25,019 nucleotides of DNA from DATLSM01 sp049585815 (lineage in GTDB: Bacteria; Actinomycetota; Thermoleophilia; Solirubrobacterales; 70-9), in assembly GCA_049585815.1 (NCBI GenBank), contig JBAVAR010000123.1, positions 1 to 25,019 on the forward strand. The letters are read 5' to 3'. The notes beneath the pieces were generated by a model. It did no database searches, was not told the DNA's origin, and saw only the letters and a list, made by a program, of their open reading frames with translations. The position numbers were made by a program, and so were the translations under genes. This document shows, piece after piece, positions 14,255-22,094 of the stretch. Position 1 is the stretch's first letter; every line of letters starts with the position of its first letter.

Positions 14255-16165
14255 CTAGATCGATTTCACCCGCGCGGGGGCGCTTTTGCCGCGGTAGGCG
14301 TGATTGTTCTCGGCCCAGTCGCGCAAAAAGGCCTCGGTGCCGGCCACATCAAGCGGGCGGGCGAAGAGGAACCCCTGTCCGTTGTCGCAGTTCTCGTCTT
14401 TGAGCAGGGTGAGCTCGTGGGGCTGCTCGATCCCCTCGGCGAAGGTCTGGATCGAGAGTGCCTTGCCGAGCTGCACCAGAGAGTGGATCAGCGTCTCCCC
14501 CTCGCCGTTGGTGCTGAGCCCCGAGATGAAGGAGCGATCGATCTTCAGCGCGTCGACCGGGAAGCGCTGCAGGTGGGCCAGTGAGGAGTAGCCGGTGCCG
14601 AAATCATCGATCGCGATCTTCACCCCGAGCCCCTTGATCGCAGTGAGGCGGGTGGCGGTCTCCTCGATGTTTCGCATCAGCGTCGTCTCGGTGACCTCGA
14701 TCGTCAGCGCGTCGGGATCAAGGCCGCTGTCGTTGAGGGCTTCCTCGATGTCGGTGAGCAACTGGTCGGTGTCGAGCTGGCGCGCGGAGACGTTGATCGC
14801 CATCCTCACCGGGTACCCGGCCTCCCGCCACACCGCGCCCTGGGCGCAGGCCTTGACCAAGACCCAGCGACCGATCTCGGTGATCAGCCCCGACTCCTCA
14901 AGCAGCGGGATGAAATCGTCTGGTTGCATCACCCCACGCTTGGGATGGTTCCAGCGGATCAGGGCCTCCACCCCGGTCGGGCTCATGTCGGAGAGATCGA
15001 TCGTCGGCTGGTAGGCGAGGAAGAACTCTCCGTTCTCGAGTGCTTCGCGCAGGTCCATCTCCAATTCCATTCGGTTCTGAATGGTCTCCTCCATGCCGAT
15101 CTCAAACACCGAGTAGCGGTTCTTGCCGTCCCACTTGGCCCGGTACATCGCGATGTCCGCGTTTCGCAAGAGCTCCTCGGCCGAGATCTCCTCGCCGATC
15201 GCGCTGACGATCGCGATCCCGACGCTCGCCGTGACGCTGACCCGCATCTCCCGCGCTGGCCCGAGCCGAAACGGCTGCTTCAGCGCTTCCAGCAGCCGCT
15301 CGGCGACCAGCTCCGGACCCGCCGCCAGCGAGAGCTCCTCAGAGAGGACGACGAACTCATCGCCGCCGAGCCGTCCCAGCGCGTCGGACTCGCGGATCAC
15401 GCCGTCAAGGCGAGCAGCAACAGCGCGCAGCAGTTCATCACCGGTGCCGTGGCCGAGGGTGTCGTTGATGTCCTTGAAGTTGTCGAGGTCGACGAAGAGT
15501 GCCGCCGCGGGAGTCTTGCGCCGTCGCGAGCGAGAGAGGATCTGCTCGACGCGGTCGAGGATCAGGGTGCGGTTGGGCAGGCCGGTGAGGGAGTCATGGG
15601 TGGCGAGGAAGGAGAGCTCCTCCTCGCGGCGGGCGAGCTCCTCGTCGGTGCGCTGGCGCTCGGTCTCAAAGCACTCACACATGCGCAGCAGGCTGAACTC
15701 AAGGCTGAGCTGGAGGATGTTGTGGGCCTGGGCGAGTACCTCGGGCGAGATCTCAAGCTCCACTGAGCTTTCCCTCAGCACCTCGGCCATCGCGTTGCGC
15801 CACCAAAAGCAGCGCCACGTCACCTCGTCAAGCGTGGCGGCGCGATGGACGGCAAGCTCGCCGAAGATCTCCCAGGTTTCGCGGCCGGCCTGGATCGCCA
15901 CCTCCATGCTCTCTCCAGCGATCCAGCGCGCCACCGCGATCGTCGAGCTCCGCCCGATCCGCTCGAAGCTGTCCTGGACCACTGCGTCGACGTCGTGCTC
16001 GGGTCCGGTCGTCAGCTCGACGGTCAGCGCAAGCACGTCCTCGACGCGCCCCTTCAGTGCCTCGCCGAGGAGATGCAGGTCCTCCCCGGATTGCTCCCCC
16101 ACAGCATTCGGGGGTGCCGGTACCGGTATGGCGTCCGGGTCGGAGTTCGATCGTTTCGCTGCCAT
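14255..16165 (-). CDS. GGDEF-EAL cyclic-di-GMP turnover protein
   Basis: The protein has 636 residues. A helical N-terminal region (about 1-180), without a recognised sensor domain and ending in a coiled-coil-like stretch (ETERQRTDEELARREEEL), is followed by a GGDEF domain: ATHDSLTGLPNR, FVDLDNFKDIND and an intact GGDEF at about 267-271. An RESD I-site sits 5 residues before it. The EAL domain has an intact EAL (about 400-402), INVSARQL, DDFGTGYSSL (about 520-529), LKIDRSFI and AEGIEQ. Motifs for both diguanylate cyclase and phosphodiesterase activity are thus present; net activity cannot be told. ATG 16165 is preferred; a GTG at 16252 gives 29 more residues and neither has a clear ribosome-binding site. 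No membrane segment is seen, so it is cytoplasmic. Confidence 0.9.
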   Translation of the reverse strand: MAAKRSNSDPDAIPVPAPPNAVGEQSGEDLHLLGEALKGRVEDVLALTVELTTGPEHDVDAVVQDSFERIGRSSTIAVARWIAGESMEVAIQAGRETWEIFGELAVHRAATLDEVTWRCFWWRNAMAEVLRESSVELEISPEVLAQAHNILQLSLEFSLLRMCECFETERQRTDEELARREEELSFLATHDSLTGLPNRTLILDRVEQILSRSRRRKTPAAALFVDLDNFKDINDTLGHGTGDELLRAVAARLDGVIRESDALGRLGGDEFVVLSEELSLAAGPELVAERLLEALKQPFRLGPAREMRVSVTASVGIAIVSAIGEEISAEELLRNADIAMYRAKWDGKNRYSVFEIGMEETIQNRMELEMDLREALENGEFFLAYQPTIDLSDMSPTGVEALIRWNHPKRGVMQPDDFIPLLEESGLITEIGRWVLVKACAQGAVWREAGYPVRMAINVSARQLDTDQLLTDIEEALNDSGLDPDALTIEVTETTLMRNIEETATRLTAIKGLGVKIAIDDFGTGYSSLAHLQRFPVDALKIDRSFISGLSTNGEGETLIHSLVQLGKALSIQTFAEGIEQPHELTLLKDENCDNGQGFLFARPLDVAGTEAFLRDWAENNHAYRGKSAPARVKSI

Positions 16166-16293
16166 GCCAGTCAAAAATCGGCAGCTCAGCCCATCTACTT
16201 GAGGGTTGGGTCCTCGCCGGTTATTCAAGGCAAAGTGACCCGCCGCTGCCACGGGGCTTGAGATGCTGGTCAGGGCGCGATACGGGCACAGAC

Positions 16294-16728
16294 CTAATCG
16301 AGCAGGCCGACCTGGCGCAGGATCGAAACGGAGTCGGAGTAGACGTCCTTGCGCTTGACCAAACCTCCCTCGAAGGGGATTGAGTCAATTCCGTCCCAGC
16401 TGATCACCCTCCCCGTGGGCGGCGCTGCGAGGTCTCCGCGCTGGATCGAGTTGGAGTGTGTCGCGCTCGCCGTCCACTCCTGAACCACCAACCCCTGACG
16501 AATGTAGAGGCGCTGCGTTGCGAACTTCATGTCGGGCCAGGATTCAAAGATCTTCGCGATGTGATCCCGCACCGCCGCGCCCTCAGCGAACTCTCCCGCG
16601 GTGTGGTTTGCGAACACCATGTCGGGCGCGTGTAGCGCGATGATCGCGTCTAGGTCCTGGGAGTTCCAGGCATCGTTGTAGCGGTCGATTGCATCCGTCA
16701 GCGCCTCGACCCCATTCACCTCGCTCAT
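16294..16728 (-). CDS. SnoaL-like (NTF2-fold) protein
   Basis: The protein has 144 residues with a typical SnoaL-like layout: LTDAIDRYNDAWNSQDLDAI, HAPDMVFANHTAG, AAVRDHIAKIFESWPDMKF, a strand with VVQEWTASATHSNS, then WDGIDSIPFEGGLVKRKDVY. The fold serves as a polyketide cyclase, isomerase or ligand-binding module; the reaction is not determinable here. ATG 16728 is supported by TAGTGT 6 nt upstream, consistent with a leaderless start. It is divergent from whatever lies to the right, and its stop is about 130 nt before the GGDEF-EAL start. Confidence 0.85.
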   Translation of the reverse strand: MSEVNGVEALTDAIDRYNDAWNSQDLDAIIALHAPDMVFANHTAGEFAEGAAVRDHIAKIFESWPDMKFATQRLYIRQGLVVQEWTASATHSNSIQRGDLAAPPTGRVISWDGIDSIPFEGGLVKRKDVYSDSVSILRQVGLLD

Positions 16729-16734
16729 GGAAAG

Positions 16735-16740
16735 ACACTA
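16735..16740 (-). promoter_or_regulatory. -10-like TAGTGT, leaderless start
   Basis: On the minus strand TAGTGT lies 6 nt before ATG 16728, with no ribosome-binding site, matching the TANNNT leaderless pattern seen at several genes in this window. Confidence 0.4.
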
Positions 16741-16887
16741 TCGCGGTAGACTGCGCCAAGCGGGATTGCTCGGGCGGCCTGTGGCTGTTACCGCTGCAAA
16801 CTCAGCGGGTCCTCGGTGTTCCACTGGTTACATCTAACGATTGCTGCGTAGGCGGGTCGCTGATACCCTCAGTCCGCATGCGACGCC

Positions 16888-17373
16888 ATGGCTCTCGAGC
16901 GCGCTGACGCTCGAAAGGAAGATCGGCAACTTATGCACTTTTACGGGAAGGATTCCTCAGCACTACAAACCCGCGCTTGTAATCCAGATCGTCCCCTGGA
17001 GCAAGAAACTGTTCTCCGTGGCGAACGCGACTCTGTGCAATCGGCCATACGCGAACACGAGCAGTTCGGCATGGTGAGCAAAGCGCTGAAGGTTGGAAAG
17101 GAGGCGTTCCTTGTGACCGGCACGATGACGAGCGCATCGCTGCCGCCATGTGGGTCTGAAGAAGCACCGGCGCCATCGCCGCTGGAAATACGCAGCGGCC
17201 CGATCTGTGCTGGTGAGCCCTCAGCGGCGCACGTCAATGTGGTCGGATACGGACCCTCGCCAGGCGGCGCAGAGCTGATTGTGTCAGTCGGAGGCGTCGC
17301 TCAGCAGGGTGACATCTCCTTGATACACGTGATCACATTGGTCAAGGACCTCATCTCTGGCAAGATCCACTGA
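16888..17373 (+). CDS. Hypothetical protein, doubtful
   Basis: The open frame has 161 residues. The second half is more protein-like: EAFLVTGTMTSASLPPC, then HVNVVGYGPSPGGAELIVSV and DISLIHVITLVKDLISGKIH, alternating strands and ending in an amphipathic helix. A shorter version could begin at ATG 17071. There is no ribosome-binding site, no clear signal peptide and no recognised family. The final strand-helix loosely resembles the ends of the secreted Cys proteins here, so it may be a fragment of one. Confidence 0.35.
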   Translation: MALERADARKEDRQLMHFYGKDSSALQTRACNPDRPLEQETVLRGERDSVQSAIREHEQFGMVSKALKVGKEAFLVTGTMTSASLPPCGSEEAPAPSPLEIRSGPICAGEPSAAHVNVVGYGPSPGGAELIVSVGGVAQQGDISLIHVITLVKDLISGKIH

Positions 17374-17584
17374 ACCGGCTGGGGTGCGAGTCCGGGTTGG
17401 CTGAGCGAGCCGTCGCCCTACAGTCTGTGAGCTTGGCATGTGCATGGGAGTCAGGCTTCAATTCCCGAACTCACTACGTGCAAACCGGACGATGCTTGAG
17501 CGTTGTCAGAGGTCGAGCTCCCCGTTCCGGCATGGGCGAGTTGAGCGTCTCGCGCCCCGCCGGATTACTCAAGCCGCTGACACC

Positions 17585-18220
17585 TCAGTTCGTCGTCGAG
17601 GTCAGGTTTGTGACCTGCACGGCTGTCATCGTCGCGCCCGCTCCGACTTTGCCCACTTCTCCGGGCGTGCACTTCACGAGGACGCTACCGGGGGCGCTCA
17701 ACGTGAGCGCCCCGGAGAGCGCCAAGTCGACGTGTTTCACCTGGCCAGCACCTTCGCCAAGGTCAGAGACGCCTTCGTCGAGCGTCGTGGTTCCGGCCAG
17801 CTCGCACGTCGTCTGGGCGCCAGTGCCGATTTTCTCCAGGTGTACGTCGGCTTGCACCACGTACTTGCCCGCCGGCAGGTTGAGCACGCTAACCACGGAC
17901 GGAGTTTCTTCCAGCACTATGTAGGCGCCCGCTCCGGGATGCTGATCGGTGTACCCGTTCGCCGCTCCCACAGCGCCTGGGGCTCCGTTCGTCCCATTCT
18001 TGCCGTTCGTCCCGTTCTTCCCCGCGGCTCCATTCTTCCCGTTCTTCCCGTTGGTTCCATTTCTACCCGCCCTGCCCTTGAGCTTCCGCAGGACACTTGG
18101 CTTGATCTGCTTGGTGCTCGTGATCAGGTAGTGATGAGCCGCGAAGGCCGTGCCTCCGAGGGCGAGAAAGAGCGCCAAGACGGCGATGACGCTGGTCGGC
18201 GATGGTCTGCGTAGGTGCAT
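17585..18220 (-). CDS. Secreted collagen-like protein
   Basis: The protein has 211 residues. The signal peptide MHLRRPSPTSVIAVLALFLA continues LGGTAFAA, a form very common in actinobacterial surface proteins. TSTKQIKPSVLRKLKG leads into about 12 Gly-X-Y triplets (GRAGRNGTNGKNG..., rich in GKN and GTN; about residues 52-88). A C-terminal beta-rich domain (VVSVLNLPAGKYVVQADVHL, TTCELAG, VLVKCTPGEV, with two Cys) follows and may trimerise, by analogy with other bacterial collagen-like proteins. I chose ATG 18220 because AAGGAG lies about 6 nt upstream; 17 extra residues to 18271 have no signal character. The Asn- and Lys-rich triplets differ from the GPxGPx type. Confidence 0.85.
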   Translation of the reverse strand: MHLRRPSPTSVIAVLALFLALGGTAFAAHHYLITSTKQIKPSVLRKLKGRAGRNGTNGKNGKNGAAGKNGTNGKNGTNGAPGAVGAANGYTDQHPGAGAYIVLEETPSVVSVLNLPAGKYVVQADVHLEKIGTGAQTTCELAGTTTLDEGVSDLGEGAGQVKHVDLALSGALTLSAPGSVLVKCTPGEVGKVGAGATMTAVQVTNLTSTTN

Positions 18221-18610
18221 GAGGACTCCTTCTGATCGGTGGCGGAGCGACCATACAGGCCGAGGGGGCAAATCGGGCCTTCAGGTGAAGACCTTTTACG
18301 TGACACGTGCCGATCCGTTGATCCCTGTTGGCGTCCAAGACTGCTCTGCTCGCTGATAGCTTCCGGCGCGACCGCCTCGGAAGGCGCCCATTCGCCTCCC
18401 TCCTTGGGAATGATCTTCCCCTCTGCTCCACTCTTTCCCTTGCCGAGCAGATCGTGAGCGACGAGGCGTGTCCCAACCTACTTCCCGGGCATCACACCAG
18501 GGGCTCTGAGCACCCTCCCACTGCCTCTCCGCTCCGCAGCATGAGTTCCCCCCAGCATGAGGTATCGTCACTTGCCCAGCATTCCAAGCGCCGGAGAGGA
18601 TCTGCACGTC
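18221..18610. other. Divergent intergenic region
   Basis: This region lies between the leftward collagen-like gene and the rightward frameshifted gene. It should hold both promoters. No gene or strong repeat is supported; frames across it are shadows. Confidence 0.35.
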
Positions 18611-19190
18611 ATGCGCAGCCAACATTGGGCCTTGTCCATCATGATCCTCGGCTTGGGCTGTTTGGTGCTCTACGCGCCCAGCGCCGGCGCAAAAGCCCAA
18701 GCACAAGCCGAAGCCTTCCAGCAAGCTGCTTCCTCGCCGCTCGTGTAAAGGACTTCTCCCAATAAGCGACTTCCCGGGGGCGGTCAGCGAAGGCCCAGTC
18801 CTGGGAGGTATGAGTCCGTTTGAAGCAGGCAACGCTCACACCGAAAACTACACGACCACCTGCGAGTACATCCCTCCCGAACGTACCCAGGAGGACCCTG
18901 AACCCAAAGGGGGCGGCTCGGACATACTGAGCGTCTACGGGCCCCAACTCTACAAGCACACGAAACACCAGAACCTGACCGTCTACGCACCTAACGTCTT
19001 AAATAGTCCCCGGTACACCATTCACGGCATCGGCACCCGCGCGTACGGCTTCATCAGCCGGGAAGCTGACGTCGGGGAGGTGGTCCTACAGGTCCGAAAT
19101 GACCTGTTCGTAATCATCCAGGAATCGATCATCGGGATAAGGCCTCTGCTGGTGCAGGTCGCGCATGAGCTGTCCCCGACGGGCAAATGA
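18611..19190 (+). pseudogene. Secreted two-cysteine protein gene with a one-base frameshift
   Basis: The frame from ATG 18611 encodes a signal peptide (HWALSIMILGLGCLVLYAPS then AGA) but stops at 18746-18748. Just after the signal peptide lies an AAAA run (18691-18694). Dropping one A joins the frame to AKPKHKPKPSSKLLPRRSC then KGLLPISDFPGAV, which stays open to 19190, giving about 192 residues. The restored protein has Cys in RRSCKGLLP and TTCEYIPPE, then GIGTRAYGFISREADVG, VVLQVRNDLFVII and a final helix. It parallels the intact gene at 22724 (RSCEGLLPGF, SSCPFED, VGDEAYLW). GGAGAGG about 11 nt before the ATG could be its ribosome-binding site. It is a recent pseudogene, a slippage site or a sequence error. 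Confidence 0.6.
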
Positions 19191-19459
19191 ACAGCAGCAC
19201 CGCCTTGCCGTCCTAGCAATCGCAGCAGCAGCCAGCAACGCTGCGGGTGCCGCTAGTCTCGCCGATCCTCTGCCGATCGGTTTCAAACACCGCCCGCTCA
19301 TGCCGATAGGCGACTTCCTCATGCACGACTGGAACTATGCCACGGGAGTAGAGCGGGTTCGACACCATTCAGCCACAGCTTGTCCATGGAGCAATCGAGC
19401 CGCCGTGGGGAACGCAAAATGGGTCAAAACACCGCTCCAATTGGGTTTTGAGCGATGGC
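19191..19459. other. Non-coding stretch before the tandem duplication
   Basis: No gene, RNA or clear signal could be supported here. Confidence 0.3.
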
Positions 19460-19533
19460 GCGCGGGTAGGTCATCCACGATCCCAGGCGATCATGGGCGC
19501 GGGTAGGTCATCCACGATCCCAGGCGATCATGG
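19460..19533. repeat. Perfect 37-bp tandem duplication with internal dyad
   Basis: Bases 19460-19496 are repeated exactly at 19497-19533. Each copy contains CCACGATC and GATCATGG around a 6-nt loop, which can pair over 8 bp with one wobble, so two identical hairpins stand in a row. They lie about 50 nt before the small zinc-ribbon gene and could affect its promoter or leader. There are only two copies and no spacer, so it is not a CRISPR array. Confidence 0.9.
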
Positions 19534-19583
19534 TCTTGGTGGGGTCAAGAAAGCGGATTGATCCAGAATAGGAGGAGCTAAAG

Positions 19584-19790
19584 ATGATCTGCTGTGAGCG
19601 ATGCGGGAGCAGCTTCAGCGAGATTCGAGCCGCGGAGTTTGGCTATTGCCCGCGCTGCCTGTTGCGCGAAGATAAAGCGGTGGCGCTGCATGTCAACCGG
19701 TTTAAGCAGCCGAACGCCACCAGGAGGTTCTCCAGCCAAACCAGCGCATCAGAGCCAAGTCCAGAGGCATGCGAAGGCGTGGGGGACTAG
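19584..19790 (+). CDS. Small zinc-ribbon protein
   Basis: The protein has 68 residues. The first 30 form a CxxC-x14-CxxC ribbon (CERC near residue 4, CPRC near residue 22; MICCERCGSSFSEIRAAEFG leads in). The rest is a polar, probably disordered tail. Four cysteines so placed most likely bind one zinc. Small proteins of this kind are common in actinobacteria with no assigned role; nucleic-acid or protein binding is possible. The start is strongly supported by AGGAGGAG about 6 nt upstream. A tandem 37-bp repeat precedes it. Confidence 0.75.
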   Translation: MICCERCGSSFSEIRAAEFGYCPRCLLREDKAVALHVNRFKQPNATRRFSSQTSASEPSPEACEGVGD

Positions 19791-19975
19791 CCGGAACCCA
19801 GGGTTTTAGGAGGCTTTGGTCGGGGTGAATGCTTCCCACAAATTGCTGGATGCCCCACAGATCCATTCCATAGGGAAATCGCTGATCGGCTCGGTATGTC
19901 CCCTGGCGGGCATGCGGCCGGTGGGCGACGCCTCTTGTCGCGCGGGGTGTGTCGTGGGGTGCCGTTGCGCAAGCC

Positions 19976-21304
19976 TCAGGTCACGGCCAGCAGCTCCCAC
20001 TCCTCCGGCACGCCCTTGAGGCTGTGGACTCCGCGGCTATCGAACTCATACCCCGAGCCCGCCACCAGGTCCTTGACGGTCCGGGAGGCGAGGAGCTCCC
20101 CGGAGCCGGCGAGCGCCGCAACTCTCGCGGCGATGTGGACCCCGATCCCGGCGACGTCCTCGCCCCTCAGCTCAACTTCACCGGTGTGCACGCCGGCGCG
20201 AATCGAGATCCCGACCTCTGATAGAGAGGAGCGCAGCGCGGTGGCGCACTGCAGCCCGCGAGCTGGAGCGTCGAAGGTCGCCAGGACGCCGTCCCCGGTT
20301 CCCTTCACCAGGCGCCCGCCGCAATCGGCGACGGTGCCCTCGGAGATCGCGTCGTGGCGGTCAAGCAGCTGCCTCCAGGCGCTGTCGCCGGCGGCCGCCG
20401 CGCGGGCGGTCGAATCGACGATATCGGTGAAGAGGACGGTTGCGAGCACCCTCTCGGTCGGCTTTTTCGGCGAGTGATGGCCGGTGAGGAACTCCTCGGT
20501 CAGCGCCAGGACCGTCTCGGCATCACCCCACTGGGGTGCGTGGGCATCGCCCTCGAGCTCGACCATCCGGGCTCCGGGGATGTTCTCGGCGAGGTAGCGG
20601 CCGTTTGCCACAGGAACCAGGCGATCGCCGCTGCGGTGTAGGACGAGCGTCGGGCACTGGATCGAGCTTAAGATCGGGCGGAGGTCCATCTCGCGGATCC
20701 AGCCCCAGCTGGCGAGCAGCTCTCTCGGGGTCATCGTCTGGCGCTCATAGCGGTTGACCCAACGCAGGAAGTCTGGGTCTCCGACTTTGCTCGGCGCCAT
20801 CACCGGAACGGTGAGGGTCTCGGGAGTGCCCCAGCACTCTGCCCAGCGCGGCATGACCAGATCACCGATGGCTGCTTCGATGTGAGCGAAGGAGCAGTAA
20901 AGGGCAAGGTGGCTGACCCGCTTGGGGTAGGTGGCGGCGAACATCGCGGCGGTCGAGCCACCCTCGGAGATCCCGCCCAGGGCTATGCGCTCGACGCCGA
21001 TCGCGTCGAGCACGGCGCTGAGATCGCCGAGTCGGTCATCGAGGGTGGGGACTCCCGAGTCGCGATCTGACATCCCCTGGCCGCGCTTGTCGTAATGGAT
21101 CACCCGTCCAAACGAGGCAAGCCCGGTGAGCCAGCGCCGCGACTCGGGGTCCTCCCAGATCAGCTCGATGTTGGAGACGATCCCCGGCAGGCCGACCAGG
21201 GTCACATCGCCTTCGCCGAAGATCTGGTAGGCGATGTGGACGTTGCCGTTGCGCGCATAGCGCGTCTCGGGCACCTGCGTCGATGGGACCGGCGCCGCAG
21301 CCAT
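19976..21304 (-). CDS. Alpha/beta-hydrolase fused to class III adenylate cyclase
   Basis: The protein has 442 residues. The hydrolase part (about 10-260) has YARNGNVHIAYQIFGEG, HYDKRGQGMSDR, the nucleophile elbow GGISEGGS, an acid in HRSGDRLVPV and a His in EGDAHAPQWG. The cyclase part (about 280-440) has TVLFTDIVDSTARA with the first metal Asp, LVKGTGDGVLATF with the second, and VAGIGVHIAARVAAL. The usual transition-state Asn before AAR is His, as I recall for this fusion subfamily; Mycobacterium tuberculosis Rv1900c has the same order. It probably makes cAMP from ATP; the hydrolase may sense or cleave an unknown ligand. I chose ATG 21304 because TATGTT sits 6 nt upstream (leaderless) and a hairpin at 21406-21441 precedes it; a GTG at 21424 would start inside that hairpin. 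Confidence 0.9.
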   Translation of the reverse strand: MAAAPVPSTQVPETRYARNGNVHIAYQIFGEGDVTLVGLPGIVSNIELIWEDPESRRWLTGLASFGRVIHYDKRGQGMSDRDSGVPTLDDRLGDLSAVLDAIGVERIALGGISEGGSTAAMFAATYPKRVSHLALYCSFAHIEAAIGDLVMPRWAECWGTPETLTVPVMAPSKVGDPDFLRWVNRYERQTMTPRELLASWGWIREMDLRPILSSIQCPTLVLHRSGDRLVPVANGRYLAENIPGARMVELEGDAHAPQWGDAETVLALTEEFLTGHHSPKKPTERVLATVLFTDIVDSTARAAAAGDSAWRQLLDRHDAISEGTVADCGGRLVKGTGDGVLATFDAPARGLQCATALRSSLSEVGISIRAGVHTGEVELRGEDVAGIGVHIAARVAALAGSGELLASRTVKDLVAGSGYEFDSRGVHSLKGVPEEWELLAVT

Positions 21305-21310
21305 CTGCGA

Positions 21311-21316
21311 AACATA
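21311..21316 (-). promoter_or_regulatory. -10-like TATGTT, leaderless start of the cyclase gene
   Basis: On the minus strand TATGTT lies 6 nt before ATG 21304, fitting the TANNNT pattern and deciding the start codon against the upstream GTG. Confidence 0.45.
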
Positions 21317-21405
21317 CGCGTCCTGGGGTTGTGGGGCGGGGCCCTTCGACTTGCTCTCGGCCCCGAATGGCGCGCTGAGCTCATCGCGCCAGCTTCCCAC
21401 AATCG

Positions 21406-21441
21406 AAAGGGGCACCCGCCCCACCGGGCGGGCGCCCCTTT
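21406..21441. terminator. Strong 16-bp hairpin after the SSB gene
   Basis: AAAGGGGC-A-CCCGCCC (21406-21421) pairs with GGGCGGG-C-GCCCCTTT (21426-21441), 15 of 16 positions, with a 4-nt loop. On either strand the stem ends in only three T residues. It lies 13 nt beyond the SSB stop and before the cyclase start, so it probably ends ssb transcription and separates the two units. Confidence 0.7.
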
Positions 21442-21454
21442 GTAGCTGTTCGAA

Positions 21455-21784
21455 TCAGTTCTCCGCCTCTGGCTCCTCACCCTCGGGCGAAGGATCGAGG
21501 AAGCGGACCTGATCGGCCACCACATAGTTGCGCTGGTGGGAGCGATCGTCCTCGCCGCTCCACTCGCGGTGCTCGAGGCGACCTTGCACGGCGACCCAGG
21601 TCTCGGCGAGCGTGTTCCAGACCTCGACGCCATAGAACGCGGCACCGCGGTCGGTTGAGTCCTTGCCCGCGACGCGCTGAATCGCGACCCGCAGGGTGGA
21701 GACGGAGCGCCCGCTGCCCGTGCTGCGCAGCTCGGGGTCGGCGGTCAGTCTGGCGGTGAATGCGACTGTGTTGATGTCCTGCAC
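21455..21784 (-). CDS. ssb: Single-stranded DNA-binding protein, shortened OB fold
   Basis: The protein has 109 residues. It coats single-stranded DNA, here plausibly for plasmid or conjugative DNA metabolism. INTVAFTARLTADPELRSTG, STLRVAIQRV, YGVEVWNTLAET, VAVQGRLEHREW and VVADQVRFLD align with the SSB family, and the acidic tail ends GEEPEAEN. Between VEVWNTLAET and VAVQGRLE about 10 residues are missing: the CxxYLxKGxx-like helix-turn linking strands 3 and 4. The frame stays open, so it is an internal in-frame loss. The classical DDDIPF-like tail is also absent. The GTG 21784 start is supported by AAGGAGG 6 nt upstream. It is divergent from the broken HU gene. The family is certain; activity is uncertain. 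Confidence 0.88.
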   Translation of the reverse strand: MQDINTVAFTARLTADPELRSTGSGRSVSTLRVAIQRVAGKDSTDRGAAFYGVEVWNTLAETWVAVQGRLEHREWSGEDDRSHQRNYVVADQVRFLDPSPEGEEPEAEN

Positions 21785-22094
21785 TTGGGGCCTCCTTGAG
21801 AGGTGGTTGATTGACGAGCCCTGGTAGGGGCGCGCGACCGAGCGCGCGGAACCGCAGCCCGTCAGGGCGCAGGGGAACCCCTCTTTGGGGGGTTGAAGCG
21901 CGGGCGGCGCGTGCCAGCCTGGAGTGAGGAAATCGGGAGCCTCTCGGGGAGGTCGGGATGCAGATGGTCGGATCGGTCCACCTCGGGCAAGCTTGCTCGC
22001 CAGAGGACCACAACAGCCGCGAAACGACCTGGCTGGGAGGTAGCGTCAGGCGTGGGAGTCCGCAATGGGCGGACCGCAATACGGAGGAGGCACG
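21785..22094. other. Divergent ssb/HU intergenic region with small hairpins
   Basis: No gene is seen. It holds AACCCC (21876-21881) pairing with GGGGTT (21889-21894), and a CGCGCG/CGCGCG dyad near 21832-21848. A strong GGAGGAGG ribosome-binding site for the HU remnant lies at 22083-22090. Promoters for both directions are expected here. Confidence 0.4.

Noticed and set aside
14924..16202. Long plus-strand frames (280 and 359 residues) across the GGDEF-EAL gene
   Set aside because: They are antisense shadows of intact GGDEF and EAL motifs, with Ser/Arg-rich low-complexity translations.
18296..18832. 178-residue minus-strand frame across the collagen-like/frameshifted gene intergenic region
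   Set aside because: No domain or start signal is seen, and it covers the real signal-peptide start at 18611 on the other strand.
19460..19533. Possible CRISPR array
   Set aside because: There are two abutting identical units with no spacers and no cas genes nearby; it is a simple tandem duplication.
21304..21424. N-terminal extension of the hydrolase-cyclase gene to GTG 21424
   Set aside because: It would start inside a 16-bp hairpin, has no ribosome-binding site and adds residues unlike the family, while ATG 21304 has a leaderless-type promoter.
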